Below are positions 1-6,318 of a stretch of 8,841 bases of DNA, piece after piece (within the stretch, counting starts at the first letter, position 1; every line of letters starts with the position of its first letter). The translations under genes were made by a program, and so were the position numbers. This DNA is from Candidatus Kuenenbacteria bacterium (lineage in GTDB: Bacteria > Patescibacteriota > Patescibacteriia > UBA2591 > PGYQ01). Location of the stretch: assembly GCA_016209005.1 (NCBI GenBank), contig JACQWZ010000013.1, forward strand, positions 1 to 8,841, given 5' to 3'. A model generated the notes under the pieces. That model was given only the letters and a program-made list of their open reading frames with translations, had not been told where the DNA came from and ran no database searches.

Positions 1-92
1 GCTTTTTCTGTAATCATATAGGTATATTTATACCCATATTCATACAATTTTACAAATCCTTTAATACCTCTATAGATACTTTGTATTTTCAT
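1..92 (-). CDS. Partial CDS, probable transposase/integrase N-terminus
   Basis: An open minus-strand frame runs from ATG (CAT at 90-92) to the window edge, about 30 codons, with an in-frame stop just upstream of the ATG. The peptide begins MKIQSIYRG and contains KGFVKLYEYGYKYTYMITEKA-like sequence in its second half. The end, 'Y.ITEKA', resembles the lead-in to the helix-turn-helix of integrase/transposase proteins common in Patescibacteria. That resemblance is from memory of the family; no catalytic DDE residues lie inside the window. If correct, the rest of the gene lies to the left and 93-210 would hold one end of the element. It could instead be an unrelated hypothetical protein. Confidence 0.4.
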   Translation of the reverse strand, partial: MKIQSIYRGIKGFVKLYEYGYKYTYMITEK

Positions 93-317
93 AAAGCTAT
101 GGCCTTATGGAGTCCAATATGTATCTGGCATTATGCAATTTAATTTAAGGGATTCCTTCGTTTGGTCGAAGCAACCTATTCGGCTTTACTTAGGGTAGGC
201 CTTTAGGGAATGATAGAAAATTCAAAATTTAAAATTCAAAAGTTTTGAATTTAAAAATTGGGATTTGTTTAGAAATTAAAAATTGATTTAAAATTTAAAA
301 TTTAAAATTTATAATTT
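93..317. other. Gene-free spacer, possible IS end plus AT filler
   Basis: No supported gene. 93-210 has more mixed composition than its surroundings and a small hairpin, CTTCG at 156-160 pairing with CGAAG at 167-171 around TTTGGT. It may be the terminal region of the element whose gene starts at 92, but I could not identify a matching terminal repeat. 210-317 is low-complexity AAATTTAAAATT-type filler that recurs in most spacers of this window. Confidence 0.4.
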
Positions 318-347
318 GCAAAAATTTTTCTCTTAGAAAATTTTTGC
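310..347 (+). promoter_or_regulatory. -10-like box and perfect 11-bp inverted repeat before ftsL
   Basis: A perfect TATAAT lies at 310-315; the best upstream -35 match (TTGATT, 283-288) is 21 bp away, so promoter quality is uncertain. Directly after it GCAAAAATTTT (318-328) and AAAATTTTTGC (337-347) form a perfect 11-bp inverted repeat around an 8-nt loop, ending 6 nt before the ATG at 354. If transcription starts near 322, part of the repeat would lie in the 5' leader; in DNA it could be an operator. There is no Shine-Dalgarno. Confidence 0.35.
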
Positions 348-353
348 TTATTT

Positions 354-671
354 ATGTCCACTTTTAAACCCAAAAAACAAAAAGAAATAAAACATACTTT
401 AAAAATAACAAGGAAAATTATTTTATTTTCAATTATTTTAATGGGATTGTTTTATTTAATTCAAACAAATAGTTTGACGGTTGGAGGATTAAAAATTACC
501 GATTTTAAAAAACAAATAGAAGAAATAAAAAAAGACAATAAACAATTAGAAATAGAATTTTTGCAACTTCAAGCTGCTTCAAAAATTAAACAAGCTAGCG
601 AAGAATTAAAAATGGTCAAAGTGGATAATTTAAAATATTTAGAAGAGACAGGGGATGTGGCGACAAAATAG
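354..671 (+). CDS. ftsL: FtsL/DivIC-like septum formation protein
   Basis: Small bitopic protein of 105 aa. Residues 1-18 are lysine-rich and probably cytoplasmic, about 19-38 form one hydrophobic membrane helix (IILFSIILMGLFYLI), and about 48-80 form a Glu/Lys/Leu coiled coil. The C-terminal part follows the FtsL/DivIC pattern, 'IKQASEELKMVKVDNLKYLEE', comparable to the usual A..LGM....I.YL stretch. FtsL links FtsQ/DivIB to the FtsW-FtsI synthase at the septum. The following gene is an FtsI-type transpeptidase, the standard mraW-ftsL-ftsI order, which supports the call; rsmH/mraW is not in the window. Sequence conservation in FtsL is weak, so the identification rests on topology and context. 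The ATG follows TTATTT with no ribosome binding site, as for most genes here. Confidence 0.7.
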   Translation: MSTFKPKKQKEIKHTLKITRKIILFSIILMGLFYLIQTNSLTVGGLKITDFKKQIEEIKKDNKQLEIEFLQLQAASKIKQASEELKMVKVDNLKYLEETGDVATK

Positions 672-847
672 TTAAAAGTTAAAAGTGCAAAGTGTAAAGT
701 TACAGTTTAAAATTAAAAGTTATTTGTTTTTAAATGTCTTTTTAAGCCTCCTTGATAAAGGGGGTCTGGGGGGGGGATTTATTAAGGAATTAATAACTGA
801 CTTTATTAAACTTTAAACTATTAACTTTAACTTTGAACTTTTAATTT
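672..847. repeat. Spacer with A/T-rich inverted arms around a REP-like palindrome
   Basis: 672-720 is built of degenerate GTTAAAA-type heptads; 783-847 holds the reverse-complement type (AACTTTA, TAACTTT), so the two arms can pair loosely. Between them CCTCCTT (747-753) and AAGGGGG (758-764) form a 7-bp stem around GATA, followed by a run of nine G (768-776). This CCTCC...GGGGG palindrome resembles REP-type intergenic repeats found in many bacteria. No coding potential was seen. Confidence 0.5.
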
Positions 848-963
848 CAGGACTTACGCAGTTTAATTAAAAAATGGCTAAAGTTAGCGAAAATTGAATT
901 TTTGTTAATTTTTCATTTTTAGCTAATATTAGCCAAATGCACATTAATAGTGCGTAACTCCTG
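848..963. mobile_element. 116-bp foldback MITE with 5-bp target duplication
   Basis: Terminal inverted repeats are CAGGACTTACGCAGT at the left end and, reading inward from the right end, CAGGAGTTACGCACT (13 of 15 identical). Flanking AATTT at 843-847 and at 964-968 is a direct repeat consistent with a target-site duplication, though the AT-rich context makes a 5-bp match less telling. The interior is also roughly palindromic: both halves contain GGCTAA..TTAGC, so the transcript could fold end to end. It has no ORF and would need a transposase in trans. It sits between ftsL and ftsI, with its right end about 60 bp before the ftsI start. Confidence 0.75.
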
Positions 964-1024
964 AATTTTAAACTTTAAACTTGCAATACTACAACATTAG
1001 CGATTGACATATTATACATTTTTT

Positions 1025-2740
1025 ATGTTAAAATTTCATAAAAAAAGCAAGTCTACGAGAATTACCTTTTTGATGGTAATTTTTTTTATTTTTGCCGGAG
1101 CGATTATTTTTCATTTATTTGTTTTGCAAATTTTGCGACATGATTTTTATGTCAATCTCTCGGCGGATATCCATCAATTTTATCAAGAAACTTATCCCAA
1201 GAGAGGGGAGATATTAATTAAAAGAGCGATGACCAATGAATTATATCCAATTGCGACTAATCATGATTTATATTTAATTTACGCTATTCCAAGAGATGTG
1301 GAAAATCCAGAAGAAACATTTGAAAAATTATCTTCAATAATTGAAATTTCAAAGGAAAAAATTTTGTCGCGTCTTTCTAAAAAAAACGATTTATATGAAC
1401 CAATCAAGCATTATTTAAGCGAAGAAGAAATGAAAAAAATTAAAGAATTAAATTTAAAAGGAATTAAATTTACTGCCGAAACCGTTCGATTTTATCCTCA
1501 TAGCAATCTTTTTAGTCATGTTTTGGGTTTTGTTGGTTTTAAAAAAAATGAACAAATCGGACAATATGGAATTGAAGAATATTTTGAAAAACAATTAAGA
1601 GGCAAAAATGGATTTTTAAAGGAAGTAAAGGGAGTTGAAGGAAGTTTTATTGCCACTTCAGAATCAATAGTTCAAAAATCTGAAAATGGAGCGACAATAG
1701 TTTTAACTTTAGATGAAGCTATTCAATTTATTGCTTGTCAAGAATTAAAAAACGCTGTTGAAAAATATAAAGCTCAAGGTGGCAATGTTATTGTTATGGA
1801 ACCGCGAACCGGAAAAATTTTAGCCTTGTGTAATTTGCCAGATTTTGATCCAAATAAATATAATAAAAATCAAAATATTAACACTTTTAATAATTCGGCC
1901 ATTTTTGATTCATATGAACCCGGCTCTGTTTTTAAAGCGATTACTATGGCCATTGGATTAGAAACAAATAAAGTTACTCCGGAAACAACTTTTGTAGATA
2001 CTGGACAAGTAAAAATTGGCGGATATACAATTAGAAATTATGATGATAAAAAATATGGAAAACAAACGATGACCGGAGTTTTAGAAAAATCCATTAACAC
2101 CGGGGTTATTTTTGTCGCTCATAAAATAGAAAATAAAATATTTAAAAAATATGTTGAGGATTTTGGTTTTGGAAAATTAACCGGCATTGATTTGCCTGGA
2201 GAAAGTTTGGGGGATATTAATTCATTGGACAAAAAAGGCAAACTTTATATTGCCACCGCTTCTTTTGGGCAAGGAATTTCTGTGACGCCGATTCAATTAA
2301 TTTCCGCCTTTTCCGCCATCGCGAATCAAGGGCAATTAATGAAACCTTATGTTGTGGATAAAATTATAAAAAATAATGGCGAAGAATTTGAAACAAACCC
2401 GCAAATGACACAGCAAGTTATTTCTCCTAAAACATCCATGCTTTTAAGCGGGATGTTGATTTCGGTGGTAAAAAATGGATGCGGGAAAAGGGCTGGCGTA
2501 AAAAATTATTATATGGCTGGCAAAACTGGCACGGCCCAAGTGCCAGACAAAGGTGGTTATTCCAATAAAACAATTCAAACTTTTGTCGGCTTTGGACCAG
2601 TGGACGATCCTCGTTTTACAATTTTAGTTAAACTTGATCAGCCTCAAGTTAAAGACGCTTCTATTTCAGCGGCTCCTATTTTTAGCAAAATAGCGGAATT
2701 TATTTTAAATCATTACCAAATCCCGCCCGAAAAACAATAA
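1025..2740 (+). CDS. ftsI: FtsI-type peptidoglycan D,D-transpeptidase (class B PBP)
   Basis: Class B penicillin-binding protein, 571 aa from the ATG at 1025. I prefer this start to an in-frame TTG at 1004, which would only add seven residues upstream of a normal basic N-terminus. Order: short cytoplasmic tail, one membrane helix at about 13-36, dimerisation/pedestal domain beginning near the PKRGEI motif, then the transpeptidase domain. Its active-site motifs are all present: S301-V-F-K304 (acyl-enzyme serine), S356-I-N358 and K500-T-G502-T. It cross-links stem peptides of septal peptidoglycan outside the membrane. Following an FtsL-like gene makes FtsI more likely than the elongation PBP2. 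No Shine-Dalgarno precedes the ATG; a TATTAT at 1010-1015 could be a -10 box for a near-leaderless message. Confidence 0.9.
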   Translation: MLKFHKKSKSTRITFLMVIFFIFAGAIIFHLFVLQILRHDFYVNLSADIHQFYQETYPKRGEILIKRAMTNELYPIATNHDLYLIYAIPRDVENPEETFEKLSSIIEISKEKILSRLSKKNDLYEPIKHYLSEEEMKKIKELNLKGIKFTAETVRFYPHSNLFSHVLGFVGFKKNEQIGQYGIEEYFEKQLRGKNGFLKEVKGVEGSFIATSESIVQKSENGATIVLTLDEAIQFIACQELKNAVEKYKAQGGNVIVMEPRTGKILALCNLPDFDPNKYNKNQNINTFNNSAIFDSYEPGSVFKAITMAIGLETNKVTPETTFVDTGQVKIGGYTIRNYDDKKYGKQTMTGVLEKSINTGVIFVAHKIENKIFKKYVEDFGFGKLTGIDLPGESLGDINSLDKKGKLYIATASFGQGISVTPIQLISAFSAIANQGQLMKPYVVDKIIKNNGEEFETNPQMTQQVISPKTSMLLSGMLISVVKNGCGKRAGVKNYYMAGKTGTAQVPDKGGYSNKTIQTFVGFGPVDDPRFTILVKLDQPQVKDASISAAPIFSKIAEFILNHYQIPPEKQ

Positions 2741-2806
2741 AACAATAAAACACAAAAACACGAAAACAATTTTTAATTCTTAATTCTGCATTCCGCATTC
2801 ATTTTT

Positions 2807-3067
2807 ATGCATGATTTTCATCTGGCAAATAAAATTTTAAATTTAATTTTAGAAGAAGGGGAAAAAAATAATCTCAAAAAAATTATTGAGATTAAAATTG
2901 AACTCGGAGAAATTATTGAACACAATCAGTGTGTTACACCCGCAAATTTAAAATTTAATATTAACATATTAGCCAAAGGAACCATTGCTGAAAATGCAAA
3001 AATTAAAATTAATTCTATAAAAAATGAATCTTTTATGTTAAAAGAAATAACTGGTAGTAACGGTTGA
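2807..3067 (+). CDS. HypA-like protein lacking the zinc domain
   Basis: 86-aa protein with the HypA/HybF fold signature: N-terminal MHD (MHE in most HypA; His2 and the acidic residue 3 belong to the nickel site), 'EIKIELGEI' matching the conserved I-G-E strand, and 'LKFNINILAKGTIAENAKIKI' matching the L.F.F..L.KGT.AEGA.L.I stretch. Normal HypA is about 110-120 aa and then has two CxxC pairs that bind zinc; here the chain jumps to a short tail (SFMLKEITGSNG) with no such cysteines. The only Cys is in NQCVTP. HypA delivers nickel to hydrogenase or urease, but no such genes are in the window, so the role here is unknown. It starts 66 nt after ftsI, stops with TGA, and has no ribosome binding site. 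Confidence 0.65.
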   Translation: MHDFHLANKILNLILEEGEKNNLKKIIEIKIELGEIIEHNQCVTPANLKFNINILAKGTIAENAKIKINSIKNESFMLKEITGSNG

Positions 3068-3375
3068 ATACACAATTTTAAACATCAAACGTTTAAGCAC
3101 CAAATTCAAAGCGCCAAATAACAAATAAATTCAAAATCACAATGCTCAAAATCCAAAACAATTAATTAATTTTGAATTTAGGATTTTGATATTTGAATTT
3201 ATCCCTCACCTTTTTAGAATACTCTCACATTATTGAGGTTAAAAAATTTTAATATTTTTTAAGTAAAGATTTATACTACGCATAAAGGTGTAGGGATTTA
3301 TTTAGAATTTAGTATTTTGAATTTGGCACTTTTGTTTAAATTATACATTTAACTGTTTTAATTAGACGTAAAAAA
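3068..3375. other. Spacer with AT-rich inverted filler around a MITE
   Basis: No gene was found. 3085-3178 contains CCAAATTCAAA/CCAAATAACAAA-type repeats, and 3300-3345 contains the reverse-complement type (TTTTGAATTTGGCACTTTTG), so the two flanks can pair loosely. A 95-bp MITE lies between them and is listed separately. Confidence 0.5.
3202..3296. mobile_element. 95-bp MITE, copy A (TCCCnCACCTT family)
   Basis: The left end reads TCCCTCACCTTT and the right end, read inward on the other strand, TCCCTACACCTTT: the same sequence with one gap. Exact TTTA flanks at 3198-3201 and 3297-3300 are consistent with a 4-bp target duplication. It has no ORF. The termini and target site match the element at 3567-3667 inside the femX-type gene, which is why I treat them as two copies of one family; the interiors are clearly diverged. 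Confidence 0.6.
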
Positions 3376-3381
3376 TATAAT
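3376..3381 (+). promoter_or_regulatory. Candidate -10 box for the femX-type gene
   Basis: A perfect TATAAT lies 11 bp before the ATG at 3393. Transcription would start near 3388, leaving a 5-nt leader, which fits the missing Shine-Dalgarno. No good -35 is visible at 16-18 bp, so this is tentative. Confidence 0.35.
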
Positions 3382-3392
3382 TTTTGATTTTT

Positions 3393-4571
3393 ATGTTTAA
3401 AAAAATAATTGATAAAAAAATTTATAATAATTTTATTGAAAATCATTCTTGCGGAAACGCGCTTCAGAGTTGGGAATGGGGGGAATTAAAAGAAAAATTT
3501 GGCTGGCAAACGGAAAGATTTGGATTTTTTGAAAAAGACAAATTAATTGGCGCGGTCCAATTTTTATCCCACACCTTCCCAAAATATTCTGTAGTTTGCT
3601 GTGAAAATAAATGGGCATTATTTAAATTTTTTCCATGGAGCCTAATATTCTGTAGGAAGGTGCGGGATTTATTTAAAAAATTTCCTTCGGGATTTAAAAT
3701 TTTATACATTCCTCGCGGACCGGTCTTGGATTTTAAAAATGAAAATAATTTAAAATATTTTTTATTAGAAATAAAAAAAATAGCCAAAGAAAAAAAGGCG
3801 GATTTAATTCGAATAGAACCGAACGTGATAAATGAATTAAGAATTATGAATTATGAATTAAGGAATAAATTAAATCAAGAAGAAAATAGAAGCAAAATAA
3901 ATGAAAATTTTATAATTCAAAATTTAAAACAAAATGGATTTCAAAAATCTAAAATTTCTTATCAGCCATCAGACACAATGGTCGTTGATTTAAAAAAAAC
4001 CGAACAAGAAATTTGGCAAAAAGAATTAAATAAAGACGCTCGATATAACATTCGTTTAGCCGAACGAAAAGGAGTGAAAATAAGAGAAGGGGAGAATGAA
4101 AAAGATGTAAAAGAATTTTATAAACTTTGGCAAAAAACGCAATTAAGGCAAAAAATTTCTATTCGTTCCGAAGAATATTATAAAAAATTATTTTCAATTT
4201 TTCCAAAAGAAAATGTCCATCTTTTTTTAGCGCAATATCAAGAAAAAAATATCGCTGGATTAATCCTTTTAACCTTTGGCAAAAAAGCCATTTATTTATA
4301 CGCCGCTTCGGATTATAATTTTCACGCGTTAGCGCCAACTTATTTTATTGTATGGAAAGCTATTTTAAAAGCTAAAGAAAAGGGTTGTGAAATTTTTGAT
4401 TTTTGGGGCGTCGCGCCAGAAGGGGCAAAAAAAAATCATCCTTGGCAAGGCATCACTACATTTAAACAAAAATTTTGCCAAGCCAAACGAATAAATTATA
4501 TCGGCGCTTGGGATTTTCCGATGTCGTGGAAATATTGGATTTTTATTTGGTTGGAGAAAATAAAAAAATAG
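3393..4571 (+). CDS. FemX/FemAB-type peptidoglycan bridge aminoacyltransferase
   Basis: 392-aa FemAB family protein. The family transfers amino acids from aminoacyl-tRNA to the lipid II stem peptide in the cytoplasm, building interpeptide bridges. Two GNAT-like halves are visible. The first includes QSWEWGELKEKFGW (about 27-40) and YIPRGPV (about 107-113). The second has the signature YAASDYNFHALAPTYFIVW, then a 'FDFWGVAPEG' strand and 'HPWQGITTFKQKF', where members have HP..G...FK..F. I use ATG 3393 rather than TTG 3384 because MFKK is a normal start and sits 11 bp after TATAAT. Two segments look inserted: residues 59-93 are encoded by a MITE, and about 146-180 are low-complexity (NELRIMNYELRNKLN...). 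Neither breaks the frame. The transferred amino acid cannot be told from sequence. The GT2 gene begins 39 bp downstream. Confidence 0.85.
   Translation: MFKKIIDKKIYNNFIENHSCGNALQSWEWGELKEKFGWQTERFGFFEKDKLIGAVQFLSHTFPKYSVVCCENKWALFKFFPWSLIFCRKVRDLFKKFPSGFKILYIPRGPVLDFKNENNLKYFLLEIKKIAKEKKADLIRIEPNVINELRIMNYELRNKLNQEENRSKINENFIIQNLKQNGFQKSKISYQPSDTMVVDLKKTEQEIWQKELNKDARYNIRLAERKGVKIREGENEKDVKEFYKLWQKTQLRQKISIRSEEYYKKLFSIFPKENVHLFLAQYQEKNIAGLILLTFGKKAIYLYAASDYNFHALAPTYFIVWKAILKAKEKGCEIFDFWGVAPEGAKKNHPWQGITTFKQKFCQAKRINYIGAWDFPMSWKYWIFIWLEKIKK
3567..3667. mobile_element. 101-bp MITE, copy B, inserted in frame in the femX-type gene
   Basis: The left end is TCCCACACCTTCC and the right end, read inward on the other strand, TCCCGCACCTTCC (12 of 13). 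Flanking TTTA at 3563-3566 and 3668-3671 is the presumed 4-bp target duplication, the same as for copy A. Element plus one TTTA is 105 bp, exactly 35 codons with no stop, and it encodes S59 to L93 of the host protein. Removing it joins ...GAVQFL to FKKFPSGFKILYIPRGP, which reads as the uninterrupted family sequence. An internal 12-bp direct repeat, AATATTCTGTAG, occurs at 3583-3594 and 3644-3655. Confidence 0.7.
3829..3868 (+). repeat. Low-complexity AATTATGAATTA repeat inside the femX-type gene
   Basis: The stretch is made of GAATTA/AAGAATTATG units and encodes NELRIMNYELRN. The same sequence style, in reverse complement (TTTTTAATTCTTAATTCTGC), occurs in the spacer at 2770-2789. This suggests spacer-type repeat DNA has entered the reading frame without disrupting it. 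Confidence 0.45.
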
Positions 4572-4610
4572 ACTTTAAACCTTTAACTATTTTGAATATT
4601 TTTATTTTTT

Positions 4611-6101
4611 ATGTCGTTTTCAAAACAAGATTATATAAAATATCGTTTTTTAGAAGTTATTCCTGGCGCATTGACTTGGCTAATATTTTTTTTGGCAATT
4701 GTAATTTCTTTTATTAGACCAATATGGGTTATTTATTTTATTATTATTTTTGATTTATATTGGCTTTTTAGAATTTTATATTTTTTAGTTTATGTTTTTA
4801 TTTCTTGGCAACATTTTCAAAAGGATATAAAAATTGATTGGTTAGAAAAAGTTAAAACAATTCCGGATTGGGAAAAAACTTTCCACCTCATTTTTTTACC
4901 TTCTTATAAAGAGGGAATTGAAATTTTCAAAACTACTTTTGAAAATTTAGTTAAAATAAATTATCCTTTAGATAAATTTATTATTGTTTTAGCTGGCGAA
5001 GAAAGGGATAAAGAAAATTTTTTTAAAAATGCAGAAACAATTAAAAAGGAATTTGGAGATAAATTTTATAAACTTTTAATTACTTTGCATCCCAAAGACT
5101 TACCTGGAGATCTTGCTGGTAAAGGATCAAACATTGCTTGGGCTGGAGAAAGGGCAAAAGAATTTATTGATCAAGAAAAAATTCCTTATGAAAATATTAT
5201 TGTTTCTTCTTTTGATTTAGATTCATGTCCGCATCCTCAGTATTTTTCTTGTTTGACATATAAATATTTAACTCATCCAAATCCAATTCGTGTTAGCTAT
5301 CAGCCATTAATTTTATTTCATAATAATATTTGGGATGCGCCTGCTTTAGCAAGAATAGTGGCAAATGGCGCTTCTTTTTGGCTTTTAACTGAATTAGTAA
5401 AACCAGAAAGATTAATTACTTTTTCTTCCCATAGCATGAGCTTCAAGGCTTTAGTTGATGTTGGATTTTGGCAAAGAGATATGGTTAGTGAAGATTCGAG
5501 AATATATTTGCAAGCTGTAGCACATTATCAAGGGAATTATTCAATTGTTCCAATATATATTCCAATTTCTATGGATGCAGTTTTAGGACAGACATTTTGG
5601 CAAAGCATGATTAGTATTTATAAACAACAACAACGTTGGGCTTATGGTATTGAAAATTTTCCTTTTATGGTTTGGTATTTTAAAAAAAATCAAGTACCTT
5701 TTTTAAAAAGAATTCATTTTTATTGGAATCAATTAGAAGGAGGGTTTTTTTGGGCTGTTGCGCCAATTTTAATTTTTATTTTAGGTTGGTTGCCTTTATC
5801 TATTGCTAATCAGCATGGGATTGAAAGCGCAATAATACAAACAGCGCCTCATATTTTAGAAACAACAATGAATGCTTGTATGGCTGGGCTTTTTTTGATA
5901 AGTATTTTAAGCACGATAATTCTTCCGCCTCGACCACAAAAATATAAAAAAATAAAATGGTTATTGATGATTTTACAATGGGCTCTTTTACCAATTACTT
6001 TAATTATTTTTAGCGCTATTCCAGCAATTGATGCTCAAACACGTTTGATGTTAGGAAGACCCTTTGGTTATGATGTCACAGAAAAAATGAGAAAAAGCTA
6101 A
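4611..6101 (+). CDS. Membrane processive GT2 glycosyltransferase
   Basis: 496-aa family 2 glycosyltransferase of the cellulose synthase/hyaluronan synthase style. Two membrane helices occupy about 15-68, the catalytic GT-A domain about 88-335, and three or four helices the C-terminal third (about 375-395, 425-445, 455-480). Catalytic motifs are visible: D202-L-D204 (sugar-nucleotide/metal binding), S293-E-D295 at the position of the catalytic-base Asp, and Q339-QQ-R342-W343, the QxxRW motif of processive enzymes. It probably extends or exports a surface polysaccharide at the membrane; the sugar cannot be inferred. It follows the femX-type gene by 39 bp with no terminator, so co-transcription is likely. 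The ATG follows a T-run with no ribosome binding site. An overlapping ATG frame at 4475-4717 is a shadow. Confidence 0.85.
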   Translation: MSFSKQDYIKYRFLEVIPGALTWLIFFLAIVISFIRPIWVIYFIIIFDLYWLFRILYFLVYVFISWQHFQKDIKIDWLEKVKTIPDWEKTFHLIFLPSYKEGIEIFKTTFENLVKINYPLDKFIIVLAGEERDKENFFKNAETIKKEFGDKFYKLLITLHPKDLPGDLAGKGSNIAWAGERAKEFIDQEKIPYENIIVSSFDLDSCPHPQYFSCLTYKYLTHPNPIRVSYQPLILFHNNIWDAPALARIVANGASFWLLTELVKPERLITFSSHSMSFKALVDVGFWQRDMVSEDSRIYLQAVAHYQGNYSIVPIYIPISMDAVLGQTFWQSMISIYKQQQRWAYGIENFPFMVWYFKKNQVPFLKRIHFYWNQLEGGFFWAVAPILIFILGWLPLSIANQHGIESAIIQTAPHILETTMNACMAGLFLISILSTIILPPRPQKYKKIKWLLMILQWALLPITLIIFSAIPAIDAQTRLMLGRPFGYDVTEKMRKS

Positions 6102-6203
6102 ACTAATTTAAGATTTAAGATTTTTAGATTTTAAATTAATTTAAGAGATGAAAAATTTTAAATTTAAAATTTAGAATTTCTTAGATGTTGTGGATAAGTT
6201 TAA
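6102..6203. promoter_or_regulatory. AT-rich spacer with a perfect DnaA-box match
   Basis: Mostly TTTAAGATTTAAG-type filler without a convincing terminator for the preceding gene. At 6189-6197 TGTGGATAA is the reverse complement of the DnaA box TTATCCACA. It ends 6 bp before the -35 box of the next promoter, where a bound protein could affect initiation. A single 9-mer match can be chance in AT-rich DNA. Confidence 0.35.
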
Positions 6204-6231
6204 TTGACAAAAATTATTAAATTGTTACACT
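6204..6231 (+). promoter_or_regulatory. Sigma-70-type promoter of the tRNA-Cys/cysS unit
   Basis: TTGACA (6204-6209) matches the -35 consensus exactly. A 16-bp spacer leads to TACACT (6226-6231), preceded by TG at 6223-6224 (extended -10). This is the best promoter in the window. Start of transcription is expected about 7 nt downstream, at or next to the A of the ATG at 6238, which predicts a leaderless transcript. Confidence 0.7.
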
Positions 6232-6237
6232 ACTAAT

Positions 6238-6318
6238 ATGAATTATCAAATTAGCCAAAACTGTTGTTGCGCTTGTTGTGAAACTTCTTTAAGAAAAAGA
6301 GGCTGGTTTGAGTTTTAG
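6238..6318 (+). CDS. Cysteine-rich leader peptide of an attenuator
   Basis: 26-codon ORF too short for ordinary gene calling. Codons 9-14 read CCCACC (TGT TGT TGC GCT TGT TGT), five Cys codons in six; the peptide then continues ETSLRKRGWFEF and ends with TAG. There is no Shine-Dalgarno; the predicted transcription start coincides with the ATG, so translation would be leaderless. Codons 20-23 (K-R-G-W) contain the 5' arm of an antiterminator (6295-6304). The Cys run ends 15 nt before that arm, so a ribosome starved of Cys-tRNA would leave it free, whereas one reaching the stop codon would mask it. The peptide probably has no function beyond being translated. A small metal-binding peptide is the alternative, but the RNA geometry and the tRNA-Cys and cysS genes downstream argue for a leader. 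Confidence 0.8.
   Translation: MNYQISQNCCCACCETSLRKRGWFEF

Noticed and set aside
207..317. Short AAATTTAAAATT repeats as a CRISPR array or origin
   Set aside because: The units are degenerate and without spacers, and the same filler occurs in nearly every gap of the window.
1004..1024. TTG start and TTGACA as a -35 for ftsI
   Set aside because: The TTG would only prepend seven residues to a normal N-terminus, and a -10 at 16-18 bp from this TTGACA would fall inside the gene after the ATG.
3464..3787. Minus-strand frames of 107 and 61 codons opposite the femX-type gene
   Set aside because: They are antisense shadows of a clearly coding plus-strand gene; no domain or start signal supports them.
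4475..4717. 80-codon plus-strand frame bridging the femX-type gene and the GT2 gene
   Set aside because: It overlaps both genes in another frame and its translation has no recognisable features.
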